From Burkholderia sp. 9120 (GTDB lineage Bacteria > Pseudomonadota > Gammaproteobacteria > Burkholderiales > Burkholderiaceae): DNA of 64,000 bases. Below the pieces are notes generated by a model. That model worked only from the letters and a program-made list of their open reading frames with translations. It did no database searches and was not told the origin of the DNA. Where the stretch lies: positions 4,588,001 to 4,652,000 of the forward strand of contig NZ_JQNA01000002.1 of assembly GCF_000745015.1 (NCBI RefSeq). Reading direction: 5' to 3'. Numbering within the stretch: position 1 is the stretch's first letter; every line of letters starts with the position of its first letter. Below are positions 35,787-44,254 of the stretch, in pieces. Both the position numbers and the translations under genes were made by a program.

Positions 35787-36266
35787 TCAGCCCTGCAACT
35801 GTCGGCCGCGATAAAGCGCCAGGCCTTTTTTCGCTTGTGCGCGGATGGCGCGCTTCACCAGCGGCGACCAGCCGAGCAGCATCCCCTTGACGCCCAACGC
35901 CTGACGCGACCAGAGCCACACATCGAAACTGTCGCGATGCTCGACGATAAGGCCGTCGCGAAACACGAAACGCGCGTCGATCCGGTTGACCACCTCGCGG
36001 CCCGTTTGGCTGAACAGGTAGCGGGCGACCCAGTGGGCGCGGCCGTTACGCTCGTCCGAGTCGACGTTGTCGAAGCTCAGCGAGAAGTTCTGCGCACGCG
36101 CCACCAGCATGCGCCACATGTCACGCGCTTCGTCGCCGCGCAATTCGCCGAACACGGGATCGCTGAAGACCACGTCGTCGGCATAGCAGGCGGCCATGGC
36201 TTCAGCGTCGCGCTGCTGGAACGCCGTGTAAAACCGCTCGATCAATGCGTTGTGGGTTTGGCTCAT
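35787..36266 (-). CDS. NTF2-like (SnoaL-type) protein
   Basis: 159 residues with the cone-shaped NTF2 fold pattern: ALIERFYTAFQQRDAEAMAA, CYADDVVFSDPVFGELRGDE, then strands GRAHWVARYLFSQTGREVVN and RIDARFVFRDGLIVEHRD. Such proteins may be enzymes or ligand binders; no catalytic Asp/His dyad can be assigned with certainty. Stands alone between a prolyl hydroxylase and an exporter gene. Confidence 0.8.
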   Translation of the reverse strand: MSQTHNALIERFYTAFQQRDAEAMAACYADDVVFSDPVFGELRGDEARDMWRMLVARAQNFSLSFDNVDSDERNGRAHWVARYLFSQTGREVVNRIDARFVFRDGLIVEHRDSFDVWLWSRQALGVKGMLLGWSPLVKRAIRAQAKKGLALYRGRQLQG

Positions 36267-36397
36267 TTTTTTTCGTATTGTGCGTTGCCGGGATTAGCGA
36301 AGAAACCTGGGTCCGGAAGTGCCGCGCGGTCATTCGGGCGCGAGCACGCAGCACACAATATCGGAAAACCGCGCGGGCTGGATAGCCTGGCCGCGCT

Positions 36398-37975
36398 CTA
36401 GCCGTTCGACATCACCCCACGTACCCGCGCCGCTTCGGCGCGGCCGCCCAGCAGCCAGACGCCGGCAGCGATCGCCGCAGCGGCGAGCCCGGCCAAGCCC
36501 AGCGCGGCGGCAAAGCCGCTGGCAAAGCTCGCATGCGCGGCCGACATCAGCGTCTGCCGCAGCGCCGACGACATAGGCGCGGTCGCTTGCGCCGTGTCGC
36601 CTGACAGCACGTGGGACAGGAAACCGGCGTCGAGCGCGGCTTTGACTTCGGGCGTGAGCGGCGTATTGGCGATGAAAGCCGTGTGGGTGCGGGCCGCGAG
36701 CACCGCGCCGAGCACGCCGACCGAGGTCACGATCGCGGTGAAACGCGTGGTCGTGCTGATGCCGGACGCCATGCCGGTGCGGTCCGGCGGCACGCACGCC
36801 ATGATCGCTTTCTGGGTATCGCCGTTCAGAATGCCGGCGCCCAATCCCGTCACGATCATGCCGAGCGCGACCAGCGCATAGCGCTCGTCGCCGGCCACCA
36901 GCGCCGTCAGCAGATTGCCCAGCGCGATCAGCAGCAAACCGGCCGACAGCAGCGCCATCGCCGAAAAGCGCCTGCCGAGCGCCGCGCCGATGTACGGCCC
37001 GACCACCATCGCCAGCGCGAACGGCAGCATGCCGACGCCCGCCGCCACCGCCGACAACCCGAACGCGTTCTGCAGATACAGCGGCAGGAACGTCATCATG
37101 ACCTGCGCGCAGGCGGCGTAACCGAACATCGCGAGCACGGCGGCGACGAAACGCGGCTGGCGGAACAGCGCGAGATCGACCATGGCGTGCGTCCGCGCGC
37201 GTTGCAACTGGACGAACCAGCCGAGCAGCAGCGCGCCGCCCGCGAGCCTGGCGGCCGTGGGCCAGCTCGCGAGGCCGTCGGCGGGCACTTCGATCAAGGC
37301 CCAGATGCCGAGCGACAACGCCAGCCCGAACAGGACGCCGCCGGCGACGTCGAGTGGACCGCGCTGCGGATTGCGCGATTCGACGATCGTGCGCGACGCG
37401 CACCACGCCAGCACCGCGCACACCGGCAGATTCAGCAGAAAGATCCAGCGCCAGCCGAGCCACTGCGTGATGACGCCGCCGACCAGCGGCGCGATGGTGG
37501 TCGCCAGTCCCATGCAAGTGCCCCACACCGCCCATGCGCGCACCCGCGCCGGGCCTTCGTGGAAGGTGTTCGCGATCACCGCGAGCGCCGCGGTCAGCAG
37601 CATCGCGGCGCCCACGCCTTTAACCGCGCGCGCGACGTTCAGGAACAGCGCGGACGGCGCCGCCCCGCAACCGAGCGACGCCAGAAAGAACACCGCGAGG
37701 CCGAGCAACAGCATCTTCTTGCGACCGACGCGGTCGGCCAGACCGCCCGCGGGCAGCAGACACGAGGCGAACGCGACCATGTAGGCGCTGACGACCCATT
37801 CGACGTCGGCGAAACTCGCGTGGAACGAACGCGCGATTGATGGCAGCGAGACGGCGACGACGTTGGTGTCGAGCACGATCAGCGCGCAGGTCGCGGAGGC
37901 GGTGGCGAGGATGAACGCGGGGTTGGGGGCCGGCTTGGGCGTGGGCGTTGTGGCGTGAGCAGAGTCAGGTGGCAT
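36398..37975 (-). CDS. MFS transporter, DHA2 family (drug exporter-like)
   Basis: 525 residues with about 14 membrane segments. LIVLDTNVVAVSLPSIARSF in TM1, GGLADRVGRKKMLLLGLAVF at loop 2-3, and LVGGVITQWLGWRWIFLLN after TM5 are DHA2 hallmarks. The short N-terminus is Pro/Thr-rich. It is divergent from a LysR regulator (38091) with 115 bp between starts, the usual layout for an inducible exporter and its regulator. Substrate unknown. Confidence 0.9.
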   Translation of the reverse strand: MPPDSAHATTPTPKPAPNPAFILATASATCALIVLDTNVVAVSLPSIARSFHASFADVEWVVSAYMVAFASCLLPAGGLADRVGRKKMLLLGLAVFFLASLGCGAAPSALFLNVARAVKGVGAAMLLTAALAVIANTFHEGPARVRAWAVWGTCMGLATTIAPLVGGVITQWLGWRWIFLLNLPVCAVLAWCASRTIVESRNPQRGPLDVAGGVLFGLALSLGIWALIEVPADGLASWPTAARLAGGALLLGWFVQLQRARTHAMVDLALFRQPRFVAAVLAMFGYAACAQVMMTFLPLYLQNAFGLSAVAAGVGMLPFALAMVVGPYIGAALGRRFSAMALLSAGLLLIALGNLLTALVAGDERYALVALGMIVTGLGAGILNGDTQKAIMACVPPDRTGMASGISTTTRFTAIVTSVGVLGAVLAARTHTAFIANTPLTPEVKAALDAGFLSHVLSGDTAQATAPMSSALRQTLMSAAHASFASGFAAALGLAGLAAAAIAAGVWLLGGRAEAARVRGVMSNG

Positions 37976-38090
37976 GGGCGCGGTGTCTAACTAACGAGGA
38001 GCGGAGTCACCTCATCGTAGCGACGCTGGTATTTCCTGTCATTGGCATAGAATCGCAAAATAATTAGCCTCAGATGAAATACAGACACCC

Positions 38091-38966
38091 ATGCGCCAGC
38101 TCGAACTCCGTCATATCCATGCCTTCGTTTGCGTCGCGAAACAACTGCATTTCTCGCGTGCCGCCGACGAACTGGGCATCGCCGCGCCGTCGCTGACCAA
38201 GCTGATTCAGGAAGCCGAACGCCTGCTCGGCGTGTGCCTCTTTCATCGCACCAAACGCTCGGTGGCGCTCAGCGCCGCCGGCAGCGCTTACCTCGCCGAA
38301 GCGCTCACCGCGCTCGACCACCTCGCCCGTGGCGAAGAGCGCGCGCTGCTCGCCGAGCGCGGAGAACTGGGGCGGATCGAACTCGGCTATGTGGCGTCGG
38401 CGGTTTATGCGGGCGTGCTGCAACGGTCAGTCGGCGGCTTTCGCGACACGCATCCGGGCGTCGACATTTCGATTCGCGAGGTGCCGATGGACGCCGTCGC
38501 CGCCATGCTGCACGACGGTCTGCTCGACGCCGCCTATGTTCGTCCGCCGATGCCGCTTGCCGACGGCATTCAGGCCGCCACCGTGCATCACGATCGCTTC
38601 GTGCTGGCCATCCCCGCGGATTCCCCGCTGGCCGCGTCGGAAAGCGTCAAACCCGCGCAACTGCACGACCAGTGGTTCGTGCTGCCGGAACAGGAGGCGC
38701 CCACCTTCGAAGTGGCGCGGCGCGGGCGCTTCTCACCTCGCCTCGGGCCCCGGCCCGGCACGCTCGCGTCGGTGCTGGCCTGCGTATCGCTGGGCGGCAA
38801 GGTCGCAGTGGTGCCGCAGACGCTGGCCGAATGCGTCGCGTTGCCCGGTGTCGTGTACCGCGACATCGCCGGTAAAGCGATCGCGTCGGAGATCGCGATT
38901 GCCTACCGGAAGTATGAAAAAACGGCGGCGGTGAAAGCATTTCTGGACTTCGCGCGCAAGGGATAG
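38091..38966 (+). CDS. LysR-family transcriptional regulator
   Basis: 291 residues. HTH at ~1-60 (MRQLELRHIHAFVCVAKQLH, FSRAADELGIAAPSLTKLIQ) and a substrate-binding-like domain (RIELGYVASAVYAGVLQRSV). Divergent from the DHA2 exporter, which it probably controls. Between them the sequence is AT-rich around 38040-38080. Confidence 0.9.
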   Translation: MRQLELRHIHAFVCVAKQLHFSRAADELGIAAPSLTKLIQEAERLLGVCLFHRTKRSVALSAAGSAYLAEALTALDHLARGEERALLAERGELGRIELGYVASAVYAGVLQRSVGGFRDTHPGVDISIREVPMDAVAAMLHDGLLDAAYVRPPMPLADGIQAATVHHDRFVLAIPADSPLAASESVKPAQLHDQWFVLPEQEAPTFEVARRGRFSPRLGPRPGTLASVLACVSLGGKVAVVPQTLAECVALPGVVYRDIAGKAIASEIAIAYRKYEKTAAVKAFLDFARKG

Positions 38967-39171
38967 AGGTAGCGCAACCAGGCCACAAGCCAGGCATCAC
39001 CCCAGGACAAACCCAAACCGAACGCTCGTTTGGATCAACACCCTGGCGGCCTTTCGTTATATCCTGTCGAATATCACGGTCGGCTTTATGCCGCGTGGCG
39101 GCTGGTCCTCCAGCCTTGTCCATCGCCTCGCCGACCCTTGAAGCCCAACCAGCCAGCAGGAGCCTTTAGCG

Positions 39172-39765
39172 GTGCGCAGCCGATCCACTCCGTCCGACCC
39201 GGCAAGTAGCCGCCAACGCTTTGCGAACGAGATTTCGTCGACGATCGTCGCGGTGAAATCGGCGTCCGAGCGCGGCCGCGCCGAATCGATCCGCGACGTC
39301 GTGGATGCTTACCGGCGCCTGTACGGCAGCGTGCAGCGCTTCGTGCTGATGCTGACCCACGACCAGTTCAACTTCGCGTCGGTCGGCACGTCGGGCTCGC
39401 ATTCGCTGAACCAGTTGCTGTCGATTCTCGCCGAACGGGCCCGGGCGGCGGGATTCGCGCGTCTGCACGACCTGAAGGCGACGATCGAGGAAGCCCGGTC
39501 GGCCGAACAGTTGCGCGACGCGATTTTCTCGGATGCGTTCAGCAACGATCTGGCCGCATTGCGCAACGTCGTGGCGCAGCTTGAACGGCTCGATACCGTT
39601 TTTATCGGCCTGTGCGTCGGGCATGTTCTCGAGCAGCACGGGCCTGTCACGACTAACTTTGCATCGAGCGCCGGCACGCGCGCCACGGGCCGCCGCAGCC
39701 GCGCCGCTACGGCGGTTCAGCGCGATGCGCACGCCGAACCCAGCCTCGTCGGCTCCAACGACTGA
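39172..39765 (+). CDS. Hypothetical protein (197 residues)
   Basis: No family recognised. The body is mostly helical (RESIRDVVDAYRRLYGSVQR-like segment, then LNQLLSILAERARAAGFARL and LRNVVAQLERLDTVFIGLCV), ending in a disordered Arg/Ala-rich tail. GTG start at 39172 is supported by CAGGAG at 39157-39162. It is followed 148 bp later by a DUF2325 gene on the same strand; they may work together. Confidence 0.65.
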   Translation: MRSRSTPSDPASSRQRFANEISSTIVAVKSASERGRAESIRDVVDAYRRLYGSVQRFVLMLTHDQFNFASVGTSGSHSLNQLLSILAERARAAGFARLHDLKATIEEARSAEQLRDAIFSDAFSNDLAALRNVVAQLERLDTVFIGLCVGHVLEQHGPVTTNFASSAGTRATGRRSRAATAVQRDAHAEPSLVGSND

Positions 39766-39913
39766 TTCGACCGTAACGAACATGAACGCTCCCTTTCGCT
39801 TACCGCTATATCTTCGCGAATACACCGTCGCTTCGGCGTGCGCGGAAAACCTGCCGCGCGCGTGTCACGTTCACGTCGAGCAAGACTGACCCCGAACCGG
39901 ATTCGAGGACCTC

Positions 39914-41275
39914 ATGCACACGCCCCCGTTTCGCCTCGCCCAGCCCTCGCGTCTGAAACTGTCCGGCGACGATCTTGCCAACGCCGGCATGCATGCCGCC
40001 GCCGACGCATGCTGCACGCCGGGCAACGCGCCGCAGTCCCGGCCGGGCGCCCAACGGCGCGCGCGCCTCGCCGAACTCGACGGTCATCTGCATTGCTCGA
40101 TCATCGGCACCTGTCTGAGCACGCAGGAACTGCGCAAGCTGGTCCCCAAATTCACGAACCTCGATCGCCGCGACGCCAGCGACCTCGAGATCCATCACGC
40201 CGCGGTGGAACTGGCGATTGAAGGCGGTGCCTGCGCCAAGGCGCTGCACAAGTCGCTCGACGAACACTATGCGGCGGCGATCCGCCGCTTCGACCAGGCC
40301 AGCGACGACATCGAGTTGCTGAAACTGTGGGACGAGGCGTTGAAAAACGGCGACATTCCGCCGGCGTACTGGGCGTTGATGACGCATCGGCACGCAACCC
40401 TGCCCGCACGCCAGAAAGCATTCGGCGACCTGCACATGTTGTCGCATCTGGTCGGCGCGGCGAACCGTGCGGATATTCGCCGGCTGGTCGCGCTGGAAGA
40501 AGAAAACGCCGCGCTGAAAGAGAAAATCGAGCGCCAGCAGAGCCGGCTGAACGAATTGGGCGCACAGCGCGATGCCTCGATCGCCGCGTTGAACGAGCAG
40601 ATCGCGCAACTCAGCGCGAGCGTCGCCCGTCAGATTTCCGCCGACGCCGCCGATCTCGCCGCCGAAGCGCAGCACTTACGCGAACGGCTGAGCGACGCCG
40701 ATCAGCGCGTGGCCTTGCACACCAGCCGCCGCGAAGTCGCCGAGCAACGCGTGCTGCAGGAACAGGACGCCGCACAGGCGCTGCGCAGGAGCCACGACCA
40801 GGCGCTCGCGCTACTCAAACTGGTGCAAAGCGAATGCGACGCGCTGGAACGCGCAACCGTCGACGCCGCCGATGCTACGCATGGCGCCGGCGCGCGCCGG
40901 GCGAGTCTCGACAGCGTGCAAGGCAAGCGGATCGTTTATGTGGGCGGCAGGCCCGGCTCGAACGCCGCGCTAAAGCGTCTGGTGGACGCGGCTGGCGGCG
41001 AACTGCTGGTGCATGACGGCGGCCTGGAAGATCGCAAGGGGCTGCTTGCGGCCGCTTTGCCGGGCGCGGATATCGTAGTGTTTCCGGTGGACTGCATCGA
41101 TCATGATTCGATGAACACGCTCAAACGCGTCTGCGAGCGTCATCAGATCGACTATCACCCGTTGCGCACGGCGAGCGTGGCGAGCTTCGTGGAGTTGATG
41201 GCGCGGCTGCATCCTGAGCAGGTTGCGCAACTGGGCAACCCGCCGCCTTCGGCGTTTTGCTTGCGGCATGGTTGA
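39914..41275 (+). CDS. DUF2325-domain coiled-coil protein
   Basis: 453 residues. The C-terminal ~90 residues (RIVYVGGRPGSNAALKRLVD, LLVHDGGLEDRKGLLAAALP, ADIVVFPVDCIDHDSM) form a DUF2325 domain, a Rossmann-like fold of unknown function. Residues ~190-310 are a strong coiled coil (ENAALKEKIERQQSRLNELG, QQRDASIAALNEQIAQLS-type heptads). The N-terminal part contains paired Cys/His (DACCTPG, HLHCSIIGTC). ATG 39914 has GAGGA upstream. It faces a ModE-type gene across a 47-bp gap; a molybdenum link is only positional. Confidence 0.8.
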   Translation: MHTPPFRLAQPSRLKLSGDDLANAGMHAAADACCTPGNAPQSRPGAQRRARLAELDGHLHCSIIGTCLSTQELRKLVPKFTNLDRRDASDLEIHHAAVELAIEGGACAKALHKSLDEHYAAAIRRFDQASDDIELLKLWDEALKNGDIPPAYWALMTHRHATLPARQKAFGDLHMLSHLVGAANRADIRRLVALEEENAALKEKIERQQSRLNELGAQRDASIAALNEQIAQLSASVARQISADAADLAAEAQHLRERLSDADQRVALHTSRREVAEQRVLQEQDAAQALRRSHDQALALLKLVQSECDALERATVDAADATHGAGARRASLDSVQGKRIVYVGGRPGSNAALKRLVDAAGGELLVHDGGLEDRKGLLAAALPGADIVVFPVDCIDHDSMNTLKRVCERHQIDYHPLRTASVASFVELMARLHPEQVAQLGNPPPSAFCLRHG

Positions 41276-41322
41276 GGGCAGAGTTTGGACGGGCGGAGGT
41301 CCGCCGTTCGCGCACCCTCAGC

Positions 41323-41721
41323 TCACGAACGAATCAACCGCGTCAACTCGGCAATCTGCTTTGCGCAGCTTCGCTCCGCTTCCACTTCGACGTCCCGATA
41401 CAAACGGATGATCGTCTCGCCGACCGGCGTCAGCGTGCAGCCGCCGCCGCTTTGGCCGCCCTGCTCCGAATGCGTGGCAGGCGATTTCAGCGAGCGGTTC
41501 AGTTCGTCGATGAGCAGCCACGCACGCCGGTACGACATGTCGAGACTGCGCGCCGCCGCCGAGATCGAACCGAACTCGCGCACGGCTTCGAGCAGTTCGA
41601 CTTTGCCCGGTCCGAGCGCCACGGTGTCTCCGGTACGGATACGCATTCTGAAGCGCACTTCGGGGCGCACCTTAGCGGATTTTTTCGCGGATGCTGGTTT
41701 GGTTTTTGCAATGTCGGCCAT
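41323..41721 (-). CDS. ModE-type winged-helix regulator (DNA-binding domain only)
   Basis: 132 residues. After a basic Lys/Ala-rich N-terminus the LysR-like winged helix of ModE follows: GPGKVELLEAVREFGSISAA, RSLDMSYRRAWLLIDELNRS, and GCTLTPVGETIIRLYRDV. E. coli ModE has an added C-terminal molybdate-binding (TOBE) domain, absent here, as in many proteobacterial one-domain versions. ATG 41721 is chosen since the frame upstream is not domain-like. Adjacent to a NifQ homologue and close to a molybdate-type ABC transporter, so it is likely the local Mo regulator. Confidence 0.82.
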   Translation of the reverse strand: MADIAKTKPASAKKSAKVRPEVRFRMRIRTGDTVALGPGKVELLEAVREFGSISAAARSLDMSYRRAWLLIDELNRSLKSPATHSEQGGQSGGGCTLTPVGETIIRLYRDVEVEAERSCAKQIAELTRLIRS

Positions 41722-41773
41722 GCGCGAAAGCATACACGAACCGCCTCGCACTGCCACCCACGCGAGACGGTGC

Positions 41774-42373
41774 CTAACCGAGGTTTGGAAAGCAATGGCC
41801 GTAGTCTTCGCAGCCTGGGCAACCGGGCGCGGGGCCGGGCGTCAACCCCAACGAAAGCGCACGTTGTTCAGCGAGGAATTTCTTCCATCGCAGGTTCGCG
41901 ACGTTGCGTTCGACCAGTGTCGGGAAGTAACGCGTCAGCATCCACGTGACGTCGTCGCGGCCGCGCAGGCCCAGGTCGCGCCACAGGTGATCCGGACGCA
42001 AACACGCATGCGCGATGATCGTCGCGAGGCAATCGGCGTCGGCCGGATCGACCGACGCGTCTGCGTGCGCGAGCAACAAAGTGTGAAGCGTGCGGACGAA
42101 GTCGATCTGGTCGATCGCATTGACCAGAGGCGGCGGCGCCGAGGCCGATGCGCGCGTGAAGTGTCTTGCCAGAAGCGCACGCCATGCCGGCTGGTGCAGA
42201 CCGAGCAGCGCGAGTTCGCTGCGCGCGTCGCGCGCGGCGATCAGCCTGGCGAGGAGTTGCGTGTCGGGCGAGGCGGCGCTGGTGGCGACTGAAAGCCAGG
42301 CGGCCGTGCGTGCGGCGACGTGCGCGTCGAGCGAATCAGGTGCGGCAACACCAGCAAGCGGATTGTCAGACAT
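41774..42373 (-). CDS. nifQ: NifQ-like molybdenum-handling protein
   Basis: 199 residues. The C-terminus has the NifQ signature: RWKKFLAEQRALSL and then PGCPGCEDYGHCF, with Cys at ~185, 188 and 194 (C-x2-C-x5-C). Canonical NifQ, an Fe-S protein giving Mo to nitrogenase FeMo-co, has C-x4-C-x2-C-x5-C; the first Cys is a Gly here. The helical body (ADCLATIIAHACLRPDHLWR, LGLRGRDDVTWML) agrees with the family. There are no nif genes in the window; neighbours are ModE, a molybdopterin enzyme and a Mo/W transporter, so its job may be general Mo storage or delivery. Confidence 0.82.
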   Translation of the reverse strand: MSDNPLAGVAAPDSLDAHVAARTAAWLSVATSAASPDTQLLARLIAARDARSELALLGLHQPAWRALLARHFTRASASAPPPLVNAIDQIDFVRTLHTLLLAHADASVDPADADCLATIIAHACLRPDHLWRDLGLRGRDDVTWMLTRYFPTLVERNVANLRWKKFLAEQRALSLGLTPGPAPGCPGCEDYGHCFPNLG

Positions 42374-42480
42374 GGCATCGACACGCGGAAGAAGAGCGGA
42401 CCATGTTACGCCTGCAGCGTGCTACTGATCGCCCGCCTTCGCCCAGACAACTCAAACCACGCAAACCCGAAGCCAACCCC

Positions 42481-42522
42481 AAACCCAAACCTAAACCTAA
42501 ACCGAAGCCGAAGCCGAAGCCG
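42481..42522. repeat. Hexanucleotide tandem array (7 units) at a gene end
   Basis: Seven consecutive 6-bp units: AAACCC, AAACCT, AAACCT, AAACCG, then three AAGCCG. On the minus strand these encode the C-terminal TASASASV of the molybdopterin oxidoreductase, and the TAG stop (42497-42499) lies within the array. Unit gain or loss would lengthen or shorten the tail in pairs of residues. Confidence 0.8.
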
Positions 42523-42997
42523 TCAAAACCTGCGCCTCGATCCGCGCAAGCCTCTTGACATGCCGCGGCGCCGGCAAGATATCCGAGCCCGAAAACAGAA
42601 TCGGCGCGCCCTCCCCGGCATCCAGCGCGCGGCCGCCGCATTCGTAAGCCACCAGCACGGTCTCGCCAACCGGCGTGTTAAACAGCTCGTGCCACGAAAA
42701 CGTCACGACATACCCGTCCTGCCCGACCGCGACAAACACCGTGCGCTTGAACTCGCCCGGCACCGCATCCGGCAAACCCGCCTCGTTGATCAGCGTCGTC
42801 AGACGCACGCCACGATACGGCTCGACGCTGCGAATAAAGCGGTTCGTCGTATAGCAGCGCAGATCGAACGGCGTGGCCAGCACGCTCTCGTACTGCCGCA
42901 GTTGCTCGATACTGAACCGTAGCGGACGCTGGAATCGTCCGGTCAAAACCAGCGCGCCGTCCACAGCCGGCGCGGCAATCACGTTCACACTATCCAT
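42497..42997 (-). CDS. Small molybdopterin-binding oxidoreductase domain protein
   Basis: 166 residues, a stand-alone SUOX-type (sulfite oxidase) molybdopterin-binding domain: LVLTGRFQRPLRFSIEQLRQ at the start, then FDLRCYTTNRFIRSVEPYRG with the Cys expected to ligate Mo, GVRLTTLINEAGL, and VTFSWHELFNTPVGETVLVA. Full enzymes such as MsrP/YedY are about twice as long with more pterin contacts, so this short form may bind the cofactor or be a minimal enzyme. No signal peptide. Its 3' end is built from a hexamer repeat. Upstream is a ModE-like dyad. Confidence 0.75.
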   Translation of the reverse strand: MDSVNVIAAPAVDGALVLTGRFQRPLRFSIEQLRQYESVLATPFDLRCYTTNRFIRSVEPYRGVRLTTLINEAGLPDAVPGEFKRTVFVAVGQDGYVVTFSWHELFNTPVGETVLVAYECGGRALDAGEGAPILFSGSDILPAPRHVKRLARIEAQVLTASASASV

Positions 42998-43040
42998 TCG
43001 CGCTTATCTCCAGCATCGGCAGCCTGGCGGCTTGTTCATT

Positions 43041-43064
43041 CGTTATGTCCGTGTGTATATTACG
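43041..43064. promoter_or_regulatory. ModE-like dyad 1
   Basis: A 24-bp element beginning CGTTATGT and ending TATATTACG, with symmetric CGTNAT...ATNACG ends. It lies in the divergent gap between the molybdopterin oxidoreductase (minus) and the lipoprotein gene (plus). It shares size and ends with the dyad at 44216. Confidence 0.5.
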
Positions 43065-43243
43065 CGGCGACGATGGCTTGCGCATAAAACCGCGCCGAAA
43101 CTTCGTCGATGGGCACTATATCGCCGGGCATATCAGCCGACCGGCGGCAGCACCCTGACGCAAAACAACCAACAACAATGAACGGCGCACCGTCTTGCGC
43201 TGGCCCATGGCCAACGCACACGCTCGCCACTCCAGGAGATCTC

Positions 43244-44170
43244 ATGCGCCTCGCTTCCACCCTGCACCGCAGCACCCGTCTCGCGCTCGTCACCGTCGGC
43301 CTGATCGCCGCGCTGGCCGGTTGCGGCGGCGACAACGTCACCGCCTCGCCGCAACGCTTCGCCGTGAGCGCCGCGCCGAACGGCATCGCGGTGCGCGCCG
43401 CCGACGGCACGGTTTTCATTACCGACGACCAGACCAGCAGCGTGCTCTCCTCACCCGACGCCCACGCGTTCGCGCATTACGCCAGCGTGCCGACCGTCAC
43501 GGGCCAGGCGAACAGCCTGAGCCAGCTGAGCTTCGCCGACGCGGGCGCGCTGATGATCGAACGCTTCGGCTTCGGCACGGCAAGCGCGGTGTTCAGCATC
43601 ACCGGCGCCGATACGATCGCGGCGCTGACCGGTCCCGATCCGACGCGCCGCCGCCTCGGCCTGATTTCGATCGGCTCGAACCGTCTGCTGTCCACCTGGT
43701 TCATCAAGAGCGGCAGCAATCCGCCGCAAGGCGCGTTAAGCCTGATCACCTACGATCCGAACGTCCACACCGCGGTTGAACGCGATCTGCTGACGGGACT
43801 CGGCAAGCCGGTCGGCATCGCCGTGTCGGGCGACAACGTGTACGTCTCGGACCAGGCGAATAACGACATCGTCAAAACCAGCCTCAGCGCGTTGCTCGCC
43901 AGTTCGCAAGCGGTGGCGGCCAGCGGCGCGTTCGTGCAGATCAACAGCCCTGACCTGATGAGCGTCGACGCGCGCGGCACGCTGTACACCAAGTGCAACA
44001 CCACAGGCCTGTGCCGGATCGCGCCGGACGGCACGATGAGCGTGCTTGCAAACGACTTTCAGGATGCTCGCGGCCTCGCCGTGGACGCGCCACGCGGCCT
44101 GCTGTACGCGATCGACCGCGCGACCGCCAGCGGCGGCACCAGCTACGTCCGCACTTTTCCGCTGAACTGA
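43244..44170 (+). CDS. Lipoprotein with NHL/beta-propeller-like repeats
   Basis: 308 residues. Signal peptide with lipobox LIAALAGCGG (lipidated Cys). The mature part consists of repeating strands resembling an NHL/SMP-type propeller: NGIAVRAADGTVFITDDQTS, KPVGIAVSGDNVYVSDQANN, DARGLAVDAPRGLLYAIDRA. Likely anchored to the outer membrane or periplasmic face. ATG 43244 is set by AGGAGA upstream. Placed directly before a molybdate-type binding protein; a role in metal uptake is only suggested by position. Confidence 0.75.
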   Translation: MRLASTLHRSTRLALVTVGLIAALAGCGGDNVTASPQRFAVSAAPNGIAVRAADGTVFITDDQTSSVLSSPDAHAFAHYASVPTVTGQANSLSQLSFADAGALMIERFGFGTASAVFSITGADTIAALTGPDPTRRRLGLISIGSNRLLSTWFIKSGSNPPQGALSLITYDPNVHTAVERDLLTGLGKPVGIAVSGDNVYVSDQANNDIVKTSLSALLASSQAVAASGAFVQINSPDLMSVDARGTLYTKCNTTGLCRIAPDGTMSVLANDFQDARGLAVDAPRGLLYAIDRATASGGTSYVRTFPLN

Positions 44171-44215
44171 CGTTGCGCTGGATGACGCCATCCGTGCAAC
44201 ACGACACGATGGCGT

Positions 44216-44239
44216 CGTAATATAGCGCTCTTAATAACG
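44216..44239. promoter_or_regulatory. ModE-like dyad 2, overlapping the transporter promoter region
   Basis: Begins CGTAATATAG and ends TTAATAACG; 24 bp with the same symmetric CGTWAT...ATWACG ends as the dyad at 43041-43064. It finishes 15 bp before the ATG of the binding-protein gene (44255), where a repressor would block transcription or initiation. Known ModE sites are AT-rich dyads of similar size with CG ends. Confidence 0.55.
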
Positions 44240-44254
44240 TATCGGGGTTATCGC

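Noticed and set aside
42481..42522. Short tandem repeats considered as CRISPR-like
   Set aside because: Units are 6 bp without spacers; this is a microsatellite, not an array.
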